Below, piece after piece: positions 1 through 5,127 of a DNA stretch of 5,127 bases. Position 1 is the first letter of the stretch. Each line of letters begins with the position of its first letter. Below the pieces are notes generated by a model. That model made no database searches, was not told the DNA's origin, and worked only from the letters and a program-made list of their open reading frames with translations. The stretch is from Chloroflexota bacterium (lineage in GTDB: Bacteria; Chloroflexota; Limnocylindria; Limnocylindrales; CSP1-4), in the NCBI GenBank assembly GCA_021786265.1, contig JAJYNP010000139.1, positions 1-5,127 of the forward strand. Reading direction: 5' to 3'. Position numbers and translations under genes: made by a program.

Positions 1-6
1 CGGGCC

Positions 7-83
7 GGTCGGGCCGTTCAGCGGGTTGAGCCTCTCTGCCAGTTGCCACTCCCGGGAGCGCGCGCCGGGTCTGCCGCCACGAT
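7..83 (+). repeat. Outer inverted repeat, left copy (about 77 bp)
   Basis: This stretch matches the reverse complement of 5052-5127 with six substitutions and one single-base gap, counted by eye. The first 19 bases, GGTCGGGCCGTTCAGCGGG, are identical in both copies. Other well-kept blocks are CTGCCAGTTGCCAC and the CCCGGGAGCGCGCGC segment. Similarity falls away sharply after about position 83; bases 84-182 show no clear match and no feature I recognise. Because the copies differ, this is not a simple palindromic assembly artefact. Whether it is a transposon end, a dispersed intergenic repeat or a structured RNA is not visible here. Confidence 0.85.
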
Positions 84-182
84 GGACCGCGATGACCCAC
101 GATCGGGCCGCGACAGGATGGGGCTCCGGTGCGGGCGGAGTTCGCTGGGACTGGGATGGGCGGTGCGGATGCGGACCGGCAC

Positions 183-349
183 CTTCCGCGTGCTCATCCG
201 GGGAGCGGTTGGCGGGTTCGCACCCATCGCTCGTTCCCCGGGCGTGCATCTGGCGAGTGCCGGCGGGGTCCGGGCGGCTGGCGGTCCCCCGAGGGTGCAT
301 CTGGCAGGTACGCGCCCCTGTGCGCTCCCCCGATGTGCATGCGGCAGGT
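183..349 (+). repeat. Inner inverted repeat module, left copy, with three GTGCAT motifs
   Basis: This block matches the reverse complement of 4776-4945. It begins CTTCCGC, passes a shared GGGGAGCGG, and then carries three copies of a motif of the form TCCCCSGRSGTGCATCYGGC. Their GTGCAT cores start at 244, 295 and 335, so they lie 51 and 40 bases apart. The inverted copy has the same 51/40 spacing. The best-kept part, 307-340, differs from its partner at four of 34 positions. The reading frames running through it yield only low-complexity Arg/Gly/Ala/Pro peptides, so it is treated as non-coding. Confidence 0.8.
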
Positions 350-416
350 TGGCGGCCCGGCGGCAGGTTGGCGGCCCGGCGGCAGGTTGGCGGCCCGGCG
401 GCAGGTTGGCGGCCCG
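341..416 (+). repeat. Tandem repeat, four perfect 19-bp units
   Basis: The unit GCGGCAGGTTGGCGGCCCG starts at 341, 360, 379 and 398 with no mismatch between copies. There are no spacers, so this is a minisatellite and not a CRISPR array. It grows out of the end of the third GTGCAT motif and stops 46 bases before the first gene. Perfect identity next to visibly diverged flanking repeats suggests recent slippage or unequal exchange, so copy number may vary between strains. A spacing effect on a promoter is possible but not shown. Confidence 0.9.
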
Positions 417-449
417 GCGCGCCCCACCGCCACACACCCCCGTGCGTGG

Positions 450-455
450 CAGAAT
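450..455 (+). promoter_or_regulatory. Possible -10 element for a leaderless start of the first gene
   Basis: The hexamer CAGAAT matches four of six bases of TATAAT and sits seven bases before the ATG at 463, inside a locally less GC-rich stretch. No Shine-Dalgarno sequence precedes that ATG. A -10 at this distance is what leaderless transcripts show in many high-GC bacteria. No -35 box at a proper distance was found; the TTGGCG at 406-411 is much too far away. This is a weak call. Confidence 0.25.
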
Positions 456-462
456 CCGTCCG

Positions 463-837
463 ATGATCTCGATCCTCCGCGAGATGCCGGCAGGCGTGCG
501 TCTCTTCCTGGTCTACGCCTTCATCATCCTCGGGTTGATCGGCATCACGCTCCCGGCCGTGGTCAACCTCGCGACCGGCGACGCACCCGTCAGCGGAGTC
601 GGGCTCCTCTCCGCGCTGCTCCTCGCCTACACCATCTTCACGATCACGCTGGTACTGCAACGCAAGCAGGCCGCATGGGCCTTCAGCCAGGGACTGGCAA
701 CCCTCACCATTCCCCTCGTGCCGTTCCTGGGGCTCGCCACCGGCCTTGCCGGCGCCCTGTTCGCCGCTGCTCTCGCGCTCCTCCTGTTCCGAGGCCTGCG
801 CGGGGGCCGGGCACGTGCCTGGTTCAACGAGGTCTGA
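463..837 (+). CDS. Small multi-spanning membrane protein of unknown function
   Basis: This 124-residue protein is mostly hydrophobic. Likely membrane segments are residues 13-36, 45-66 and a long stretch at 73-109 that is probably two helices joined near the proline and glycine residues at 84-94. A short basic tail, with several Arg at 110-119, ends in FNEV. There is no signal-peptide cleavage site and no motif I recognise, so no function is assigned. The ATG at 463 was chosen because the frame upstream, which stays open back to 43, runs through the repeat flank and encodes only low-complexity peptide. No Shine-Dalgarno is visible, so initiation may be leaderless. The stop lies three bases before the next ATG, which suggests translational coupling with the FAH-family gene. 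It could be a small integral membrane partner of that enzyme or simply a co-transcribed gene. Confidence 0.72.
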   Translation: MISILREMPAGVRLFLVYAFIILGLIGITLPAVVNLATGDAPVSGVGLLSALLLAYTIFTITLVLQRKQAAWAFSQGLATLTIPLVPFLGLATGLAGALFAAALALLLFRGLRGGRARAWFNEV

Positions 838-840
838 CGC

Positions 841-1896
841 ATGCGATTTGTCCGCTTTCGCGAGGTCCACCCGTCCGAGAACGCAGAGGGCACCGGCCTG
901 GACCTCCCGTTCCGCCCCCGACTCGGGCTCCAGTTCGATCCGGGTCCCGACGGTCGCGGCGGCCGGGTCCTCCCGCTCGACGCCCTGCCGGGTCTGACCG
1001 ACGACCAGGACCGGGCGCGTGCGCTCGACGACGCGGATCTGGCGGCACTCCTGGCTGCGGACACGCAGCTGGCCGCGACGCGCGCCGGGCTCGAGCGCCT
1101 GCCGGACCCGGGGCCGTTCCTTCTCCCGGCGACCAGCGCACGACTCCTTGCTCCCGTCCACCGGCCCGGCAAGATCGTGTGCGTGGGCCACAACTTCCGC
1201 GAGCACGTCCTGGAGCAGGGGCTGCCGATCCCCGATCGACCGACCCTGTTCGCCAAGTGGGCGAACGCGATCGTGGGGGACCGCGAGCCCATCGTGCGGC
1301 CCGACGTGACCGACGCGCTGGACCTCGAGGCCGAGCTCGCGGTCGTGATCGGGACGAGGGCGCGTCGCGTGCCCGAGGCGCTGGCGCTTGCGCACGTGGC
1401 GGGCTGGACGGCGGTGAACGACGTCTCGGCGCGCGACCTCCAGGGCCAGGAGCCCGCGCTGAAGCCCGGCCAGCACGGGGACGGCCAGTGGGTGCGCGCC
1501 AAGTCGTCGGACACCTTCCTCCCGATGGGCCCGGTGGTCGTCACGCTCGACGAGCTGCCGGACCCCTCCAACGTGGCGATCCGGTCCTGGCGGACGGCCG
1601 CCGACGGCACACCGACGGCGATGCAGGACGGCAACACGCGGACCCTCATCTTCACCGTCCCGCAGCTGATCGCGTTCATCAGCGCGGTCGTGACCCTGGA
1701 GCCCGGCGACATCATCGCCACCGGCACGCCGTCCGGCGTCGGCGTCTGGCGCGACCCGCCCGTGTACCTCGTGCCGGGCGACGTGGCAAGCGTGGAGGTC
1801 GCCGGAATCGGTCGGATCGACAACCCGGTCGTGGCCCACGACGGCAGCGTCCCCATCGGATCGCCCGCGGCGGCCATCCTGGCGGAGATGGGCTGA
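841..1896 (+). CDS. Fumarylacetoacetate hydrolase (FAH) family protein
   Basis: The 351-residue product has the hallmarks of the FAH / 2-oxohepta-3-ene-dioate hydratase superfamily of metal-dependent enzymes acting on keto-enol acids. Visible motifs are KIVCVGHNFREH (residues 111-122), DLEAELAVVIG (161-171) followed by VNDVSARDLQ (192-201), KSSDTFLPMGP (221-231), QDGNTRTLIF (262-271) and TGTPSGVG (294-301). By family analogy E163, E165 and D194 are the Mg2+/Mn2+ ligands. Residues 1-105 form the variable N-terminal region, and the protein is a little longer than the usual 280-300 residues. Acylpyruvate hydrolase, fumarylpyruvate hydrolase, hydratase or oxaloacetate decarboxylase activity are all possible, and the substrate cannot be read from sequence. 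The ATG is preceded by GAGG at 829-832 with eight bases between. The gene is tightly coupled to the membrane-protein gene upstream and lies ahead of tdh-kbl. A role in handling a keto-acid by-product is speculation. Confidence 0.92.
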   Translation: MRFVRFREVHPSENAEGTGLDLPFRPRLGLQFDPGPDGRGGRVLPLDALPGLTDDQDRARALDDADLAALLAADTQLAATRAGLERLPDPGPFLLPATSARLLAPVHRPGKIVCVGHNFREHVLEQGLPIPDRPTLFAKWANAIVGDREPIVRPDVTDALDLEAELAVVIGTRARRVPEALALAHVAGWTAVNDVSARDLQGQEPALKPGQHGDGQWVRAKSSDTFLPMGPVVVTLDELPDPSNVAIRSWRTAADGTPTAMQDGNTRTLIFTVPQLIAFISAVVTLEPGDIIATGTPSGVGVWRDPPVYLVPGDVASVEVAGIGRIDNPVVAHDGSVPIGSPAAAILAEMG

Positions 1897-1911
1897 CCGT
1901 CGGAGCGACGG
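1897..1911 (+). other. Perfect 6-bp hairpin directly after a stop codon
   Basis: CCGTCG, loop GAG, CGACGG follows the TGA of the FAH-family gene (1894-1896) without a gap. There is no T-tract after it, so it is not a standard intrinsic terminator. It may stabilise the 3' end of the upstream message or weakly separate it from tdh. Short perfect hairpins arise often in GC-rich DNA, so chance is possible. The rest of the 88-base gap holds only the tdh ribosome-binding site; I see no convincing promoter there. Confidence 0.35.
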
Positions 1912-1966
1912 GCCGACTGGCGTGGACGGCACAGAGGCGCGACCCACCGGAGTGACGGCGCGCGGG

Positions 1967-1973
1967 AAAGGAG
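1967..1973 (+). promoter_or_regulatory. Ribosome-binding site deciding the tdh start
   Basis: AAAGGAG is a good Shine-Dalgarno match, 11 bases before the ATG at 1985. It favours that start over the GTG at 1922 and over the ATG at 2039, which has no such sequence in front of it. The spacing is slightly long. An in-frame GTG at 1988, 14 bases from the site, is a poorer alternative. Confidence 0.6.
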
Positions 1974-1984
1974 CAGCACCTCCC

Positions 1985-3079
1985 ATGGTGGGACCCAACG
2001 TCGATGACGACCTCCTCGCCCGGCCCATCGCGACCCACATGCGTGCCCTGGTCAAGCGCGAACCCGGGCCCGGCGAGGCCCTCATCGACGTGCCCGTCCC
2101 CAGGCCCGGACCCGGCGAGGTCCTGATCCGGCTGGAAGCCGTCAGTCTCTGCGGCACCGACATCCACATCGACCACTGGGACCCCTGGGCCGCGGCGAAC
2201 GTCGTGACCCCGCGGATCTTCGGCCACGAGATGGCGGGTCGGGTCGTACAGCTCGGAGAGGGCGTCACGCGGGTGGCGGTCGGCCAGCGGGTCGCCGCCG
2301 AGACCCATCTCGTGGACTGGACCTGCTACCAGTGCCGGACCGGCAGGCAGCACGTCTGCCAGCACTACCGGATCCTCGGCGTGCACGTCGACGGCGCGTT
2401 CGCCGAGTACATCGTGCTGCCCGAGACCAACGTCTGGATCAGCGACGCCCTGCCGGCCGAGATCGCCGCGCTCCAGGAGCCCATGGGCAACGCCGTCTTC
2501 TCGGTCTTCGTCGAGGAGATCGCCGGCCAGAGCGTGGCCGTCCTCGGGTGCGGCCCCATCGGGCTCATGTCGATCGCGATCGCGAAGCGCGCCGGGGCAC
2601 GGCGCGTCATCGCCACCGACCTCCGCCCGGAGCGGCTGGCGCTGGCCGAGCGGATGGGCGCCGACGTCGTGATCGACGGGACCAACGTGCGTCCCGACGA
2701 GGTGGTGGCCCGGATCCGCGCGGAGACCGACGGTGACGGCGCCGACGTGGTGCTCGAGATGTCCGGGGCGGAAGCGGCACTTCACCAGGGGCTCGCCGCG
2801 GTCACCAACGGCGGCCGCATCTCCCTCCTGGGCACCCACGCCCACCCGGTCACCCTCGACATCTCCAGCGAGATCATCTTCAAGGCGCTGCGGGTCTACG
2901 GCATCACCGGCCGCCGGCTCTTCGAGACCTGGTACCAGACCCGCGCCCTCCTCGAGGAGGGACTCGACCTCTCCCCGATCATCACGCACCGCCTGCCGCT
3001 CTCCCGGTACCGCGAGGCGTTCGACCTCGTGGCGGCGGGGCACGCGGGCAAGGTGGTCCTGCTCCCACAGGAGGACTGA
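1985..3079 (+). CDS. tdh: L-threonine 3-dehydrogenase (zinc-dependent MDR family)
   Basis: This cytosolic enzyme oxidises L-threonine with NAD+ to L-2-amino-3-oxobutanoate, the first step of the threonine-to-glycine route. The 364-residue protein has the medium-chain dehydrogenase layout. The catalytic-zinc region contains C56 in SLCGTD and H81-E82 in FGHEMAG. The structural lobe follows at 111-125. The NAD-binding Rossmann fold has GCGPIG at 188-193 and the acidic D212, which favours NAD+ over NADP+. QEPMGNAV (164-171) and GITGR (306-310) are typical of Tdh. Of the four structural-zinc cysteines only C114, C117 and C125 are present; the first position is D111. The family is usually about 341-346 residues. 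The excess is an 18-residue leader before MRALVKREPG, so the ATG at 2039 (346 aa) is the alternative start. The Shine-Dalgarno supports 1985. Its stop lies one base from the kbl ATG, so the two pathway enzymes are probably co-translated. Confidence 0.95.
   Translation: MVGPNVDDDLLARPIATHMRALVKREPGPGEALIDVPVPRPGPGEVLIRLEAVSLCGTDIHIDHWDPWAAANVVTPRIFGHEMAGRVVQLGEGVTRVAVGQRVAAETHLVDWTCYQCRTGRQHVCQHYRILGVHVDGAFAEYIVLPETNVWISDALPAEIAALQEPMGNAVFSVFVEEIAGQSVAVLGCGPIGLMSIAIAKRAGARRVIATDLRPERLALAERMGADVVIDGTNVRPDEVVARIRAETDGDGADVVLEMSGAEAALHQGLAAVTNGGRISLLGTHAHPVTLDISSEIIFKALRVYGITGRRLFETWYQTRALLEEGLDLSPIITHRLPLSRYREAFDLVAAGHAGKVVLLPQED
3069..3074 (+). promoter_or_regulatory. Ribosome-binding site of kbl inside the end of tdh
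   Basis: AGGAGG is a perfect Shine-Dalgarno core, six bases before the ATG at 3081, and overlaps the last codons of tdh. It fixes the kbl start and so confirms that the Pro/Gly/Ala-rich N-terminal extension of Kbl is translated. The TGACATG arrangement supports termination-reinitiation coupling. Confidence 0.85.
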
Positions 3080-3080
3080 C

Positions 3081-4520
<1,440 letters not shown>

Positions 4521-4527
4521 CGCGGGC

Positions 4528-4629
4528 GGGCGCCGGGGCGGGCGCCGGTGGCGGGCGCCGGTGACGCAACCTCGGGGCGGGCGCCGGGGGCGCAGTCAGC
4601 CTCGGGGCGGGCGCCGGGGGCGCAGTCAG
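4528..4629 (+). repeat. G-rich direct repeats downstream of kbl, including two perfect 30-bp units
   Basis: GGGCGCCGG occurs at 4528, 4540, 4553, 4579 and 4609. The last two copies lie inside a 30-bp unit repeated without mismatch at 4570-4599 and 4600-4629, each ending GGGGGCGCAGTCAG. A partial third unit begins CCTCG at 4630. The tract starts only seven bases after the kbl stop. Runs of three or four G at 4524-4542 fit a G-quadruplex pattern on the + strand. The reading frames here are open only because stop codons are rare in such GC-rich DNA; no gene is supported. Confidence 0.85.
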
Positions 4630-4649
4630 CCTCGCCGCCCCGGCCCGCC
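4606..4649 (+). terminator. Strong imperfect GC hairpin downstream of kbl, possible transcription end
   Basis: Arms 4606-4622 and 4633-4649 can pair at 13 of 17 positions around a 10-base loop, CAGTCAGCCT. The + strand is G-rich before the loop and C-rich after it. It is the most stable fold I can see after the last gene, so it may pause polymerase or protect the transcript 3' end. There is no T-tract, so it is not a canonical intrinsic terminator, and it may be a by-product of the tandem repeats. Confidence 0.3.
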
Positions 4650-4707
4650 GGCACCCACTCGCCGCCGGCACCCACTCGCCGCCCCGGCCCGCCGGCACCC
4701 ACTCGCC
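4637..4707 (-). repeat. Tandem array of 17-bp units with 10-bp spacers
   Basis: Read on the minus strand the unit is GGCGAGTGGGTGCCGGC, found at 4691-4707, 4664-4680 and 4647-4663, identical in all three. A 10-bp element (GCCCCGGCCC on the + strand) occurs twice, at 4637-4646 and 4681-4690. The order on + is 10, 17, 17, 10, 17, a partly duplicated 44-bp higher-order unit. It adjoins a copy of GGCAGGTTGGCG (minus strand, 4713-4724), the same 12-mer that lies in the left 19-bp tandem, so the two arrays occupy matching places in the inverted flanks. Confidence 0.85.
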
Positions 4708-4775
4708 GACGACGCCAACCTGCCGATGGCGTGGCGGCACCGTGTCCCGGCGGCGCCACCTCGCCGACGCCGTCC

Positions 4776-4945
4776 ACCTGCCAGATGCACCTCGGGGGAG
4801 CGCAAAGAGGCGCGAACCCGCCGGATGCTCACCCGAGGAACGGCCGGGCGCCCCAACGCCCCTGGCTCCCGCCGGATGCACGCCCGGGGACCGAGCGGCG
4901 GGTCCGACGCTGCCGACCGCTCCCCCCGTGAGCGCACGGCGGAAG
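4776..4945 (-). repeat. Inner inverted repeat module, right copy, with three GTGCAT motifs
   Basis: On the minus strand this block runs CTTCCGC, GGGGAGCGG, then three motifs with cores ending at 4881 (GTGCAT), 4830 (GAGCAT, one change) and 4790 (GTGCAT). The distances are 51 and 40 bases, as in the left copy. The block is 170 bases against 167 on the left. Part 4785-4818 differs from 307-340 at four of 34 positions. The stretch 4946-5051 between this and the outer repeat shows no clear match to the left flank, and I see nothing else in it. Confidence 0.8.
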
Positions 4946-5051
4946 CCGGGCCCGGAACCGCGTAGCCCAGCCGGCCCGATCGGCCCCGCTCCGCACGAAC
5001 CCAGCCCGCGGCTCCGCGCTACTCAGGGGCTCGTCGTGACGGCGCACGGCG

Positions 5052-5127
5052 ATCCTGGCGGCGGACCCCGCGCGCGCTCCCGGGGGTGGCAACTGGCAGG
5101 AAGCTCAGCCCGCTGAACGGCCCGACC
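5052..5127 (-). repeat. Outer inverted repeat, right copy (76 bp)
   Basis: This is the reverse-complement partner of 7-83. The match runs to the last base of the window, so the repeat may continue beyond it. The final 19 bases are the exact complement of the conserved end at 7-25. The first six bases of the window (CGGGCC) have no visible partner because the right side is cut off. Confidence 0.85.

Noticed and set aside
341..416. CRISPR-like array
   Set aside because: The 19-bp units are directly adjacent with no variable spacers, and no cas gene is present.
43..462. In-frame upstream extension of the 463 membrane-protein gene, open back to 43
   Set aside because: It crosses the inverted repeat and the 19-bp tandem and encodes only Arg/Gly/Ala-rich peptide with no domain. 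Several other frames are open over the same stretch, as expected at this GC content.
129..1955. 608-residue open frame on the + strand
   Set aside because: It overlaps two well-supported genes out of frame and has Arg/Pro/Ala-biased shadow composition.
4829..5092. Minus-strand open frame sharing a P-G-A-R-A-G-S-A-A peptide with the left flank
   Set aside because: The shared peptide follows from the outer inverted repeat at DNA level. The frames diverge immediately afterwards, so there is no sign of protein-level conservation.

Overview
The window is GC-rich bacterial DNA carrying four same-strand genes between two related, inverted non-coding flanks. The GC content and the actinobacterial- or Chloroflexota-like style of the proteins suggest an Actinomycetota or Chloroflexota member, perhaps from a metagenome. 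No rRNA, marker gene or mobile-element gene is present to fix the phylum, so this is only an inference.

Gene block (463-4520, all +). A small multi-spanning membrane protein of 124 aa (463-837) is followed three bases later by a fumarylacetoacetate-hydrolase-family enzyme (841-1896). After an 88-base gap that starts with a perfect small hairpin comes tdh, L-threonine 3-dehydrogenase (1985-3079). One base later comes kbl, glycine C-acetyltransferase (3081-4520). Tdh and Kbl form the classic two-step route from threonine to glycine plus acetyl-CoA. Tdh oxidises threonine with NAD+ to the unstable 2-amino-3-oxobutanoate, and Kbl cleaves it with CoA. Their near-overlap fits co-translation of partner enzymes. 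The FAH-family enzyme and the membrane protein are not known parts of that route; their role here is open.

Two protein-level oddities stand out. Kbl carries a 44-residue insert made only of Gly, Ser, Ala and one Pro, encoded by a degenerate 9-bp repeat, like a natural flexible linker inside a compact PLP enzyme. Tdh has Asp where the first of four structural-zinc cysteines is expected.

Flanks (1-462 and 4521-5127). Neither holds a convincing gene. A 77-base sequence at 7-83 returns inverted at 5052-5127, the last base of the window. Inside it, a second block at 183-349 returns inverted at 4776-4945. This inner block carries three GTGCAT-centred motifs, and the motif starts are 51 and 40 bases apart in both copies. 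Further in, each flank has its own tandem expansion: four perfect 19-bp units on the left, and 30-bp and 17-bp units on the right. The four genes are thus bracketed by two diverged inverted copies of one structured element of roughly 350-400 bp. No transposase or integrase lies in the window. The simplest readings are a dispersed intergenic repeat family that landed on both sides, or a passenger cassette with long inverted ends; sequence alone does not decide.
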